A DNA stretch of 64,000 nucleotides from CBDCYS01 sp965226185. GTDB taxonomy: Bacteria; Acidobacteriota; Terriglobia; Bryobacterales; UBA6623. The position numbers and the translations under genes are program-made. Shown here in pieces: positions 34,686 through 44,307 of this stretch. The stretch covers positions 310,001-374,000 of the forward strand of contig CBDDCT010000001.1 in NCBI GenBank assembly GCA_965226185.1, given 5' to 3'. The notes beneath the pieces were generated by a model, which did no database searches, was not told where the DNA came from, and was given only the letters and a program-made list of their open reading frames with translations. The first letter of the stretch is position 1. Every line of letters begins with the position of its first letter.

Positions 34686-37600
34686 TCAAGGCCCCCAGCG
34701 CGTGTCCTTGAGAAACTTGATCAAGTCGGCGAACTCCTGGCGTGTCAACTGCTCGTCGATGCCCGAGGGCATGATGGAGACCTTGCCGGGACGGACTTCT
34801 TCGATGTTCGCGCGGGCGATGCGCACCTGCTGATCGACGCCCGTGGCCAGCAAGACGGAATCGTCCGTCTCCTCGATCGTCACGCCGCTGAACTGGTCGT
34901 CCTCCGTCACCACGATAATCGGCTCGTAGCCGTGAACAAAGCTGGCGCTGGGAAAGACCACCGCCTCGATCAAGTCGCGCTCGGTGCGGACTTCTCCAAC
35001 GCGGGTGAGGTCTGGGCCCGCGCGGCCCCCCAGATAGCCGATCCTGTGGCACGAGGAGCAGGCCGCTTTGGCGTCGTTGAAGACGGCCTGGCCGCGACGG
35101 ATATCGCCATCCGGCAAGGTCGTTAGCAGCTTCTCCAGGCGAGCTTTCTGCTGCGCGAGATCAACGTCGAGCGAAGCCAGCAGAACTTCGGCGCGCTTCC
35201 GCACGGCCGCGGGGAACCCACGGAACGCGTTCTCGACCAAGTCCGCACGCAGATTGGCCCGGCCCTGGGCCTGCTCCAGCGCGGAGGCGAGCCGCTCGCC
35301 CAGCGTCTGATCGCCGCCGGCGTCGAAAGCGGGCAGCAGCGCCGGAAGCTCCAGCGGACTGACGGTTTTCAGCGCGTCGGCCAGTTCCAGGCGTTGCTGG
35401 GGATCGAGCGACGCCGCGGCCAGGGCTGCCGCGGCGGCGGCGCGAACGGCCGGCGGGGTTTCGAGTTGGAACTGGGCCAGCAGGAAGCGGAAGATTTCCG
35501 TCTCCAACGTCCCAAGGCCGCCCGCCGCGGCGGCAAGCGCTTCGACGCGAACCGCGGCCGGAGCGTTTGGACTGCGGCCGACCCGCGCCAAGGCGTGTGC
35601 GAGAGAACTGTCGCCCTCGGCGGCGGGCGGCAGCTTCCGTCCCGTCGAGACCGCCGTGCTGAGGATCTCATCGTCGCGCGACGCCAAGGCTTGGCTCAAC
35701 GCGGCGCACCAGGAAGGCGGAGTCTCCTTTTGTGCGAACTTTCCCATCACGCGCAAAGCCGTCAAGCGGCTCCAGCGCGGACCCGACCCAGCGGCTGTCT
35801 GCGCGAGCAGTTCCTGAATGGCCCCGTCCCCCACGAAGCGTTCGAGCTGCGCTTCCAGGGCTTCTCGGGTCTCGGGGCCGAGGTCACTTACCGCCAGACG
35901 GTTACGGAAGAACCCACCGAGAGGGCCTCCCCACTCCGGATGACGGCCCGCGATCCACTCAGCGCTCTGGCGCAGAGCCGGCTCCGCGGAAGTGAGAAGC
36001 GGCAGCACGCTCTCGACGCCGAGGCGCCCCCCCTGCATCTGGTCCAGCGCAATCAGCGCGGCTCGCCGAGTTTCCAACGAGTCCGATCGCAGCCCTTTGC
36101 GGGTCGCCTTCGGATCGGCGATCTCGATCAGCGCGAAGGTCAGCGAGTGACGCAAGACCTTGTCTTGCGTCGCACCCACCGCGGATAGGAGCGGCGCCAC
36201 GGCGGCGGGATCCCCGATGCGTCCGAGCGCCTCGGCTGCAACGCGCTGCAGGGCGGGGCCGGCGCGGCCGAGCTGCTCAACTAGAAGCGGCGCCGCCTCT
36301 CGGTCGCGCCAAACGCTCGCGGAATGCGCCGCCGCCTGCCGCACGGATTCCCTGGGGTCCGCGAACGCGTCGCGCACAACCTCGCGCGCCGCCGCGCCCG
36401 GGATGCGCGTGGCGGCCCAGACGGCGTTTCGGCGGGTTGCGGTTGTCGCACCGTCCTGAATCGACTTGCGCAGATCGGGCAGGGCGGTCTCCCCGCGCTT
36501 GGCCAGCGCTTGCGTCGCCCGGCCGCTCACTGCCGGACGCGCATCGCCGAGCAGCGCGGCGAGGTCGCCGGTCGTCATCACTGGCCAATCGAGCAGCAAG
36601 CCGCGGGGGTCCTCCGGCGTAGCCGCTCCCGTCCGGCGAATGCGATAGATCGTCCCCAGGACATCCGGCTTGGCGAGCTGCGAGGTCGGGCAACACAACT
36701 TGTACCAGCCGCCGGTGTCGACGACTAGAAGGCTGCCGTCGGCGTCTTCCATCACGTCGGTCGGGTGAAAGTCGGGATGCGTGGAAACGAGAAAATCGGA
36801 GTCTTCGGTCTCAAACGACGAGCCGCGTGGAATCAACTTGTGGCGGGTCACCTTGTGCAGATTGAACATCGTCGCGAAGAGATTGCCCGCATACTCGTGA
36901 CCGAGAGCGCCGGAACGATAGTAGGACAGCCCGACCGGGACGGCGGGGCCGAGGTGCGTCATCGCCGGCAACAGGCCGCCGGTTTGCGGATGGTCGTCGT
37001 TGACCTCGCTCTCCCTGCCGTAAACCCCGCCGTAGACCGCATGAATGAATCCGTCGCGGCGGCCCAGCTCCGGATGCTGCAGAAACGTGGCGGTCAACAG
37101 CCGCTCGCCTTCCGGCGTAAAGGCGACCTCGACGGGGTTCGCCATGCCGCCGGTCAGCACCGCCTCGACGACCCCGCCTTCAGGTCTACGGCGATAGATG
37201 TGGGACGCCCGCGAGACGAACGGCGCCTGACCGGGCCGCTCCCAGGTTTGCTCGGCGAAGGCGCCCTTGGTCCAGTAGATCCAGCCGTCGGGCCCGGCGT
37301 ACGGGCCGTGCAAGTCGTTGGCGCAGCGAGTGAGCGTCCGCGCGTCGAGCCATTCCTCGCGCTGGTCGGCGACACCGTCGTCGTCGCTGTCGGTCAGTTT
37401 CCAGATCGAGGGCGGAGCCGCGACATAGAGCGAGCCGTCGAACCACATCACGCCTTCGGGAAACATCATCTTGTCGGCGAAGACGGTGCGGCGATCGTAT
37501 CGCCCGTCGCCGTCGGAGTCCTCGAGACGAAGGATGCTGTGCGGCCGTTCGGCGAGCTGCTGCTCGACCGGATCGCCCGAGCCGGAAGACTCGGCTACAT

Positions 37601-37802
37601 AGAGGCGCCCCTGCTCGTCGCTGTCGATGATCATGGGCCGCTCGACTAGCGGAGGGGCGGCGGCTATCTCGATCTCGAAGCCGGGCGGAACGCTGATATG
37701 CTCGATGGCCGATTGCGGGGCGTGGTCGCGGAGCGAAAGCCAAGCGGCGCCAACCGTCAGGACGGCCGTCGTGGCCGCGATCGTGAGCCATTTCATCCGC
37801 AT
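34686..37802 (-). CDS. PVC-type HEAT-repeat/cytochrome c membrane-bound dehydrogenase-like protein
   Basis: A 1038-aa protein from ATG 37802 (MRMKWLTIAATTAVLTVGAA, signal anchor). The N-terminal half is a glucose/sorbosone-dehydrogenase-like propeller (VPPGFEIEIAAAPPLVERP, RLYVAESSGSGD, FPEGVMWFDGSLYVAAPP, HPDFHPTDVMEDADGSLLVV). The middle carries HEAT repeats (ALGRIGDPAAVAPLLSAVGA). The C-terminus has one haem site, AACSSCHRIG near residue 915, and the family's tail SGVTIEETDDSVLLATGVDQ, ISIMPSGIDEQL-type. Such proteins are common in Planctomycetes, Verrucomicrobia and Acidobacteria and are thought to be periplasmic oxidoreductases. The substrate is unknown. Confidence 0.88.
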   Translation of the reverse strand: MRMKWLTIAATTAVLTVGAAWLSLRDHAPQSAIEHISVPPGFEIEIAAAPPLVERPMIIDSDEQGRLYVAESSGSGDPVEQQLAERPHSILRLEDSDGDGRYDRRTVFADKMMFPEGVMWFDGSLYVAAPPSIWKLTDSDDDGVADQREEWLDARTLTRCANDLHGPYAGPDGWIYWTKGAFAEQTWERPGQAPFVSRASHIYRRRPEGGVVEAVLTGGMANPVEVAFTPEGERLLTATFLQHPELGRRDGFIHAVYGGVYGRESEVNDDHPQTGGLLPAMTHLGPAVPVGLSYYRSGALGHEYAGNLFATMFNLHKVTRHKLIPRGSSFETEDSDFLVSTHPDFHPTDVMEDADGSLLVVDTGGWYKLCCPTSQLAKPDVLGTIYRIRRTGAATPEDPRGLLLDWPVMTTGDLAALLGDARPAVSGRATQALAKRGETALPDLRKSIQDGATTATRRNAVWAATRIPGAAAREVVRDAFADPRESVRQAAAHSASVWRDREAAPLLVEQLGRAGPALQRVAAEALGRIGDPAAVAPLLSAVGATQDKVLRHSLTFALIEIADPKATRKGLRSDSLETRRAALIALDQMQGGRLGVESVLPLLTSAEPALRQSAEWIAGRHPEWGGPLGGFFRNRLAVSDLGPETREALEAQLERFVGDGAIQELLAQTAAGSGPRWSRLTALRVMGKFAQKETPPSWCAALSQALASRDDEILSTAVSTGRKLPPAAEGDSSLAHALARVGRSPNAPAAVRVEALAAAAGGLGTLETEIFRFLLAQFQLETPPAVRAAAAAALAAASLDPQQRLELADALKTVSPLELPALLPAFDAGGDQTLGERLASALEQAQGRANLRADLVENAFRGFPAAVRKRAEVLLASLDVDLAQQKARLEKLLTTLPDGDIRRGQAVFNDAKAACSSCHRIGYLGGRAGPDLTRVGEVRTERDLIEAVVFPSASFVHGYEPIIVVTEDDQFSGVTIEETDDSVLLATGVDQQVRIARANIEEVRPGKVSIMPSGIDEQLTRQEFADLIKFLKDTRWGP

Positions 37803-38220
37803 GCTATCCACGTTGTAGCAGAAATTGCCAGTTGAGGCATCGCTGCCGGATCCGTCCAACGATCGGTCGCCCGGAGCCGGTCTCGAGACCGAAAGCGGCC
37901 ACTTGGTCGAGTTTCCAGGCTAGATGCCAGTGTCGCCTCGGCGGCGCTGTCGTGCCAACGAAGACGCTGCGAGGCATTGTCAAGTTAACAACGCGAAGGC
38001 GGTTTTGCCCAGAGAGATCGTCCGAGGTTTCTCCCTTTCAGTAAACACACCTCACCTTCTTCCAGTCAGTAAAAGCTTGCTCTCTCAGGAGTCGATGATG
38101 GATCCCTTGCGATGATGACGTCCAACTTGGAACAGGTTGATCCGAACTGGCCGTTGATCTCTCCGCTCCCCTTGTACTGGGCCTTCGGCCCCGCCGTTTC
38201 AACGGGCTTCGATCAGCGGC
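37803..38220. other. Intergenic region, nothing identified
   Basis: About 420 bp between two minus-strand genes. I see no coding frame with credible composition, RNA gene or repeat shared with the rest of the window. It must contain the promoter of the 37802 gene, but no strong -35/-10 pair stands out. Confidence 0.4.
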
Positions 38221-41037
38221 TCAGTTCTGCTGGCGGTCGCGGAACTCCTCGAACCAGTTCATCACCACGCGGATCGACGGCTCGGGGACGTCAGCGCGCT
38301 CTCCCACCGGCTCGGCCAAGATAAACCGCTGGCCGTCGGCCGAGACGTCGTAGGGGGCGTAATTCGTTCCTGGTCTCAAACCCTGATGCTCGAACAGGCG
38401 GGTCGCCGAGCCTACAGAAAAGCTCGCACCGCTCGATACGGAAACGGCCACCAAGGTTTGCCTCTCGACATAGAACAGCTCTTTGCCGTCCCGGCTCCAG
38501 CGCACTTTCGTCCCACCGTTGCTCGACACCGTCACCTTGCGGTCGCCCTCGGGAAAGGGTTGGACATAGACTTCGTCTTGACCCGACTCGTCCGACACGT
38601 AGGCCACATAGCGGCCGTCGGGTGAGAATCTTGGCACGAACTGGTTGAACGGTGTCTGCAAAAACGGGTGCGGCTCCCAGCCGCTGCCGTCCTCGTTGCG
38701 CTCCAGGTACCACAGGTCGTACCCGGTTTCCGGATCGTTTAGGTGGTAGAGGAGATACTTCCCATCGCGGGACCAGTCGGATAGCTGCTCGCTGCGGGGT
38801 GCCTCCGCCAGCACCTTTTCCTCCCCGCTGCCATCGGCCTGGCCGAGGAAGATGTCGTCGTTGCCCGCCCGATCGGAAGTGAACGCCACTTCGTCTCCGG
38901 CAGGCGACCAAACGGGCCGACGATCTCTCTCCGGGGCGCTGCTCACGCGAGTCCTCACCCCGCGGGCAATGTCGTACACCCACACATCCTCATTCGAGCC
39001 CTCCGTTGCCTTAACAGCCACCAGCCGGCCATCCGGGGAGAGCGCGGGGTCGCCGATCCCTTCCTGCGCTTCGCCGATCTCTCCCGTTTTCTCACCACCA
39101 CGGTCGAGCCAAACCAGTTGCTGCTGCCCCGAGCCGTAGCTGTCGAGGTAAACCAGCGTTCCATCCGCCGCAACCGTGGGGCCGCGGCTGTTCTCGGAGA
39201 TCGGGAAGCCCTCACCGGTAGCCCTCAAGGTGTCCAGAGAAAAAGGCAGCGCCCAGAGATCGTGGGTTAGCGGGCCCGATTGGGAAACAAGATGGCCGCT
39301 GGGCGAATAGAACGGCATTGCGCCGGGTCCCAGAAGTTCTCTCTGCCCTGTCTCGACGTTCTGAACCATCATGGTATGCTCGGTCGGAGACCCGAATGCA
39401 AAGACCAGGACACGGGCCCCGGCTTCGGACGGCAAGAAATGGGGAGAGATGATATTCCCCGTCGGCCCTCCCGGCGACTCCTCGGACTCCTCCGGCGAGA
39501 TCAGCAGGTTGGGAGTCCCCCCGCGGCCGGAGACTTCGTAGAGCTGTCTGCCGGAGCTGAAGACGATCACCTCGCCGTCCGGGCTCCAGGTTACCCCCGC
39601 AAAAAACATGCCTGGCAGCTCGCAAACCCGGATGGCCAAGCCGCCCTGAGCCGAGACCTTCTTGAGTTCCCCACCGGCTACAAACCCGATGAAATCACTG
39701 CCGGGCGACCAGAACGGCGTGCCGGCTCCTTCGGTACCGTCGATCGCCCGCGGTTGCCGCTGATCAAGATCCTGGACCCACAGCCTCCCCTCCGATCCCG
39801 CGGTGATGAAGGCGATGTGCTTGCCGTTGGGTGAGATAGCGACATTGGTACTGTATTCGGTGGTGCCGACAGCTTCCGGTGGCGTAAAGGCAAATCGGCG
39901 CAGGGGAGCCGGTTCCGCCGGCCCAGGCCCGCGCAACCACATGGCGAAGATCACGGCCAGCGCTGCCACTAACAGCACCCCGGCCCCTAACAAGGCTCGA
40001 TCCTTTGTACGTTGGCGCTGTTCGGTCTGACGGGCCGCCGATTCCGGCAGCACGCTGATCGTCACTGACCTTTTCAGTTGAGTGTCTTCGGCCCGGTAGA
40101 CGACGCTGTCTCCCTCCGAGTCCAGGTCTTCGATGACGCGGTACTTGTCGAGAGGCTGATCTTGCCGGCCAAGCCCGCCGGCCACGGCAGGCTGGGCGCT
40201 GAGAATCGTCGATTTCCCTGATGCCAGCTTCTTCGTCAGGCCCCTGAGATCTACAAGCATCTCCTCGACGTGCTGGTAGCGCTCTTCTTTGTCCTTGGCC
40301 AAAGCCTTGCCGACGATCCACTCCAGCTCCATCGGTACACCGGCCCGTAAAGCCGTGATGGGCTCCGGCTCTTCACTGCCAATCGCATAGAGCACCGCCT
40401 CCTGGCGCTCCCCTTCGAACGGCGTCCGCCCCGTAACCATCTCGTAGACCACCACCCCCAGCGACCAGATATCCGTGCGGCGGTCGGTCGGCAGGCGCTG
40501 GGATTGCTCGGGCGACATGTAGGCCGGTGTTCCGAGGATCGTAGCGGTCTTAGTGAGCTTGGAGCCCTCGGCCAACTGCGCCAGGCCGAAGTCCATGATC
40601 TTGACTTGGCCTTGCGGCGTGACCATCAAGTTGGCGCTTTTGATGTCCCGGTGAACGATGTCCTTCTCGTGTGCGGCTTGCAGACCCTGGGCGGTCTGAA
40701 TCGCAATGTCCAAGGCTTCGTCAAGCTTGAGCGGGCGCTCGGCGATCTTGGCTTTCACCGTTCGGCCCTCGAGGTAGGCCATGGCGATGAAGGTCTCACC
40801 GTCAACCTCATCGATCTCGTAAACGGTACAAATATTGGGATGATCCAGGGAAGCGGCGGCTTTGGCCTCTCGAAGGAAGCGTGCGTGCCCTTCCTCGTCT
40901 TCGAGCAGGTGAGAGGCAAGGAACTTTAGAGCAACCGTGCGTTCGAGCTTGGTGTCCTCGGCCTTGTAGACGATACCCATGCCGCCTCGGCCGAGTACCC
41001 CGGTGACCTTGTAGTGGCTGATGGTCCGGTCGGTCAT
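38221..41037 (-). CDS. Receptor-like Ser/Thr protein kinase with TolB/PD40 propeller (paralogue 3)
   Basis: A 938-aa protein, highly similar to paralogue 1 over the kinase (GRGGMG, TVALKFL, VHRDIKSANLM, DFGLAQL, GTPAYMSPEQ) and propeller (SPNGKHIAFITAGSEGRLWV). Like paralogue 2, it has an extra segment at about 294-335, KYRVIEDLDSEGDSVVYRAE then RSVTISVLPES, that mimics a kinase N-lobe without the catalytic Lys. A membrane segment (LLGAGVLLVAALAVIFAMWL) follows. Its upstream DNA closely resembles that of paralogue 2, so the genes duplicated with their control regions. The gene appears intact. Confidence 0.92.
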   Translation of the reverse strand: MTDRTISHYKVTGVLGRGGMGIVYKAEDTKLERTVALKFLASHLLEDEEGHARFLREAKAAASLDHPNICTVYEIDEVDGETFIAMAYLEGRTVKAKIAERPLKLDEALDIAIQTAQGLQAAHEKDIVHRDIKSANLMVTPQGQVKIMDFGLAQLAEGSKLTKTATILGTPAYMSPEQSQRLPTDRRTDIWSLGVVVYEMVTGRTPFEGERQEAVLYAIGSEEPEPITALRAGVPMELEWIVGKALAKDKEERYQHVEEMLVDLRGLTKKLASGKSTILSAQPAVAGGLGRQDQPLDKYRVIEDLDSEGDSVVYRAEDTQLKRSVTISVLPESAARQTEQRQRTKDRALLGAGVLLVAALAVIFAMWLRGPGPAEPAPLRRFAFTPPEAVGTTEYSTNVAISPNGKHIAFITAGSEGRLWVQDLDQRQPRAIDGTEGAGTPFWSPGSDFIGFVAGGELKKVSAQGGLAIRVCELPGMFFAGVTWSPDGEVIVFSSGRQLYEVSGRGGTPNLLISPEESEESPGGPTGNIISPHFLPSEAGARVLVFAFGSPTEHTMMVQNVETGQRELLGPGAMPFYSPSGHLVSQSGPLTHDLWALPFSLDTLRATGEGFPISENSRGPTVAADGTLVYLDSYGSGQQQLVWLDRGGEKTGEIGEAQEGIGDPALSPDGRLVAVKATEGSNEDVWVYDIARGVRTRVSSAPERDRRPVWSPAGDEVAFTSDRAGNDDIFLGQADGSGEEKVLAEAPRSEQLSDWSRDGKYLLYHLNDPETGYDLWYLERNEDGSGWEPHPFLQTPFNQFVPRFSPDGRYVAYVSDESGQDEVYVQPFPEGDRKVTVSSNGGTKVRWSRDGKELFYVERQTLVAVSVSSGASFSVGSATRLFEHQGLRPGTNYAPYDVSADGQRFILAEPVGERADVPEPSIRVVMNWFEEFRDRQQN

Positions 41038-42030
41038 CGACGATTCGATTGTACCGCTGGCGGATTACTGCTGCAAGTCAGAGCGGCAGCAAGCGGCAGG
41101 TGGCAATCGGGCACGCCAGCCCCCATTCATAACCTGTTGTGGCCAAAGGCTATGGGCCAGTCACGTAATTTTAGATTTTTATTCCTTTTACTCACAACAT
41201 TGCCATGCGAAAGCCCCCCGAAACCCTTGACACCGCCTGCTACACTGCGAATAGAAACCGGAAAGGACATAGATCACCGGACCAACACGACCGTTTCCAG
41301 GCCTGGACAGTTTCGAGTTGCTCTCCGCATATTGTGGTCATCCCCCGCGGATGGCTTCTTCTGGTAGGGACCGGCTTCAGCCGGTCCAACGACGGACGCA
41401 ACAGTGGCGCAAGCTCTAATGAGGGCGCGTCGCCTGACGTGGCGCGCGCTTTTAGCGTGCCGTGTCGCCATTCGTGGCGACATAGCGTCCGTCCAGAAGA
41501 CTACGTGGAAGAAGACCATCCGCCAGCAGCCGTTTTTGCGCTCCTTGTTGAGGGCGGCTGCATGAGGTTCGATCAACGGGAGCAAGAGGCGCCTCTCAAA
41601 AAAAGTAGCGGAAAATGCAAGGCGGGACTCAACAAGGCGGGCACCCGATTGAAGATCCGCCATCGAGTCAAACAGAGCCGAACAATGGCGACAAACCCGA
41701 GTCATCGAGAGTTCCCAAGGGGCCGTAACCGTGCCCCGCAACCGTCTCCGAGGACCCCAAAATCGCCGAAACCCTTACATTTTCTGCAGAAAACTGCAAT
41801 TCGTGCTGACGGAAAGCCGCTCCTGGGCGATGCAAAGCACATAAACAAAACGACTTATCTTCCTCGTCAGCCAGCGGAGCCACTCCCCCGAGAAATGCAG
41901 GTTCAAGCCCCGAAACAGCCCGAAATATGCAGTTTTCGCACGATTAGGCAAAGAATAAGGCCACAAACCTGCAAACTTCAGGAGCCCTACAACGGCGGAG
42001 CAACGGATCACGTAACAACTGGAACAAGTC
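41038..42030. other. Long intergenic region dominated by repeat R3
   Basis: The first 75 bp match the region upstream of paralogue 2 (TTGTACCGCTGGCGGATTAC). Then about 41290-41741 is the inverted copy of repeat R3. The rest (41742-42030) has relatively low GC and shows no gene. A plus-strand frame spans most of it, but its composition and the repeat content argue against coding. Confidence 0.5.
41290..41741 (-). repeat. Dispersed repeat R3, copy 2
   Basis: The complement aligns with 3668-3990. This copy contains the hairpin GACCGGCTTCAGCCGGTCC and, on the minus strand, a readable frame with MADLQSGARLVESRLAFSAT, FERRLLLPLIEPHAAALNKE and VVGPAEAGPYQKKPSAGDDH. It also holds about 110 bp that copy 1 lacks. 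It is probably a decayed mobile or phage-derived repeat rather than a host gene. Confidence 0.55.
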
Positions 42031-43215
42031 TCATGACACAACCAAATCCACGCCAATGGCATCGTGGTCCGAGAGGGGGACTTCGCGGCCCTCGCGGAAG
42101 TGATGGAGCACCCTGGGGTCCTTGCAGCAGACGCCTCGCGTGGCAAACCAGTCAATCTTCAGCGGACATTTCCCGTCGTGGTTGCGCAGCGCCCAGCGAA
42201 TGAAGGCAAAACACCACGCCGGCACCCATTCGCGAAGGTTCTTGTTGGTCTTGATGTCCTCGGCGTCGTAGGACGCCGTGCGTTCCCCAAGGATGTTCGA
42301 TTGGCGGTAGTCGAAGCCGCGGGCCTCGAGCAAACCGAACAGATCCTTTTCAAAGTAGTTGTAGGGATGCAGATAGTGGTTATTGATGACGTTGTCGACT
42401 CCCATGAAGACCCGCAGCCAGAAACCCATAATGGCGTGAAAGGCCCGCGATGAGTTGTAGGTGGTCGTGTTCCAGTCACCACCGATGATCGTGGGCCGGT
42501 CCGTGGCCAGACCGTCGAGAACGTCACGCATTTGGTCGTGCCGATGGCGCTGAGTCGATTGCGCGTCGAGGTGAATCGAGGCCACGGTGACCGGGAAATT
42601 CGGAAACTCGATGTCGGCGACGACGGCGGTTTGCCTTCCGAGCCGCTTTTCACGGCCACTCATCTTGTCCTTGCCGTTCTTGAGGCGGACCGGCCTGACG
42701 TTCTGAATGGGATAGCGGCTCAGGATGGCGTTCCCGTGCAAGCCCAGGTCGTTTTCGTCGGCGTGATCGCGTTCGATGCCCGCTCCTTTCGCGAGGTTGA
42801 GATAGCACGGAACAAAAGCGTAGTGAAGTCCCAGCTCGCGGGCCAGTTCTTGAGCCACGGCCCGATTCCCCGAGCGGGCCATGCCGACATCCGTCTCGGT
42901 CAACAGGAGTGCGTCCGCTTCCCTGAGGTAAGGATCGGATCGCAGCGCCTCGAGCTGCCCGTTGAATTGAATGCCGCGCTCCAGGTTCCAAGCAACCAAC
43001 CGATATTGCGGGCGGGCGGGAGCGGCTGAGCGACTGAAATCCCCCACATCCGCGTGGCCGAGCACCTCCCGTACGAGCGGTTCCAGCGAGGGGTAGAGCG
43101 ACAGAGCTTCGAGTTCGCTTGTTGAGTTGCAGCGAGCTAACTCGCTAAATTGTGGTCTGAGTTTTCCACGGATGGTCCGATAAGTTTCTTGTGTGGACGA
43201 GAGGGTTGGCTGCAT
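42031..43215 (-). CDS. Endonuclease/exonuclease/phosphatase (EEP) family protein
   Basis: A 394-aa protein without an evident signal peptide. The EEP metal and catalytic residues appear in order: VAWNLERG, LLLTETDVG, GLHGNAILSRYPI, VTVASIHLDAQS, IIGGDWNTTTYN, IDWFATRG and LSDHDAIGVDL. The fold covers DNA-repair exonucleases, phosphodiesterases and sphingomyelinases. The roughly 75 residues before the domain are not recognised. The specific substrate cannot be told; it stands alone on its strand. Confidence 0.85.
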   Translation of the reverse strand: MQPTLSSTQETYRTIRGKLRPQFSELARCNSTSELEALSLYPSLEPLVREVLGHADVGDFSRSAAPARPQYRLVAWNLERGIQFNGQLEALRSDPYLREADALLLTETDVGMARSGNRAVAQELARELGLHYAFVPCYLNLAKGAGIERDHADENDLGLHGNAILSRYPIQNVRPVRLKNGKDKMSGREKRLGRQTAVVADIEFPNFPVTVASIHLDAQSTQRHRHDQMRDVLDGLATDRPTIIGGDWNTTTYNSSRAFHAIMGFWLRVFMGVDNVINNHYLHPYNYFEKDLFGLLEARGFDYRQSNILGERTASYDAEDIKTNKNLREWVPAWCFAFIRWALRNHDGKCPLKIDWFATRGVCCKDPRVLHHFREGREVPLSDHDAIGVDLVVS

Positions 43216-43426
43216 CTCAAGGCCAGTTCCCGATGCAGGTATTGATGAAAGAAGCTCTCATGAACCCATTGTAACCAAAGGCTTTGAGATTGACTTGCAT
43301 GGCGGCGAGCTGCGTCTGGCCTTCTAACACCGTGTCACCGATTTAGGAGAAGAACACTAGGGTGCAAGTGGCCTTTCGGTCCGCCGCGTCCATCAAACCA
43401 CGTAAGATCACTAAGGCTATATCCGC

Positions 43427-43915
43427 ATGGCTAAGCAGGCACAATCAGGGCTAGGATCAATTCCTATGCTACAATCGGACACCGTTGCGGGGCTTGCTGC
43501 ACCGATTCTGGAATTGAACGAACCAACGGCAGCGATTTTTCGGCAGGAATCCGCGTCGAAGACGTCGTTTACCTCCATTGGGCTCGTCCTTTTGTGCACG
43601 GTCATCGGAGCCGCGGCCCAAGTGCTGCTGCGCATGGGCGCCGTTGGCATCGAAGATAGCAGCCTCGCCGGCCTCATGACCAACTGGCCGCTTCTAGGCG
43701 GCTACGCCTGCTTAGCGGCGAATACGGGGTTGTTGATTTTGGCGCTGCGCGATGGGCAACTGTCGGTCCTCTACCCGATCATCGCTCTGACCTACGTTTG
43801 GGTCACCATCCTCTCACCGCTGTTCTTCGGCGATATCATCAACGGGTTCAAGGTGGCGGGAGTGGCTTTGATTGTCTTGGGCGTGTCATTCATCGGCCTG
43901 GGGAGCCGTTCATGA
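43427..43915 (+). CDS. Half-size SMR/EamA-like transporter subunit A
   Basis: A 162-aa membrane protein with a polar N-terminus of about 45 residues and four hydrophobic helices (SIGLVLLCTVIGAAAQVLLR, LGGYACLAANTGLLILALRD, LSVLYPIIALTYVWVTILSP, KVAGVALIVLGVSFIGLGSR). The LSVLYPIIALTYVWV helix matches SMR and EamA half-transporters (as in ArnE/ArnF-like pairs). Its stop overlaps the next gene (ATGA), so the two are made together and probably form a heterodimer. The start at 43427 lacks a strong ribosome site; ATG 43469 is possible. Confidence 0.78.
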   Translation: MAKQAQSGLGSIPMLQSDTVAGLAAPILELNEPTAAIFRQESASKTSFTSIGLVLLCTVIGAAAQVLLRMGAVGIEDSSLAGLMTNWPLLGGYACLAANTGLLILALRDGQLSVLYPIIALTYVWVTILSPLFFGDIINGFKVAGVALIVLGVSFIGLGSRS

Positions 43916-44259
43916 AAACCCCGCTGTCTTCGATGCTTTTGGTGTTGGCCGCCAGCTTCATCGGTTCCGTGGCCGCGGTCCTGCTCAAAGCCGGAGCCGA
44001 TCGTCTGAAACAGGGGTGGCCGGCGTGGGCCGGAAAACTCGGCGCCGGTATCGGACTCTTCGTCCTATCGTCGATTCTCTATGTTTGGGGACTGAAAGAC
44101 GGCAGCCTGACCGTGCTTTACCCCATGGTATCGCTGGGATATGTGTGGACCTTGCTTTGGTCCCGAATGTTCTTTGGTGAGCCTTTCAACCGGCCGAAGG
44201 TGGTCGGATTGGCGCTGCTGTTGCTGGGTGTCTTCTGCATCGGCGCTGGAAACCAGTAG
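43912..44259 (+). CDS. Half-size SMR/EamA-like transporter subunit B
   Basis: A 115-aa protein with four hydrophobic helices and the same core as subunit A (LTVLYPMVSLGYVWTLLWSR). A conserved-looking Lys in VLLKAGADRL sits in helix 1. Coupled by a 4-nt ATGA overlap to the preceding gene. It is probably the second subunit of a small drug/metabolite or lipid-linked sugar translocator; the substrate is unknown. Confidence 0.78.
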   Translation: MKTPLSSMLLVLAASFIGSVAAVLLKAGADRLKQGWPAWAGKLGAGIGLFVLSSILYVWGLKDGSLTVLYPMVSLGYVWTLLWSRMFFGEPFNRPKVVGLALLLLGVFCIGAGNQ

Positions 44260-44307
44260 CACTCCCCCGCGTGGTCCCGGCGATAGTTTCCGTGGTAGAT
44301 GCCGCGT

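Noticed and set aside
41205..42203. 332-aa plus-strand frame
   Set aside because: Covers repeat R3 and the antisense of the EEP gene; composition is not coding-like.
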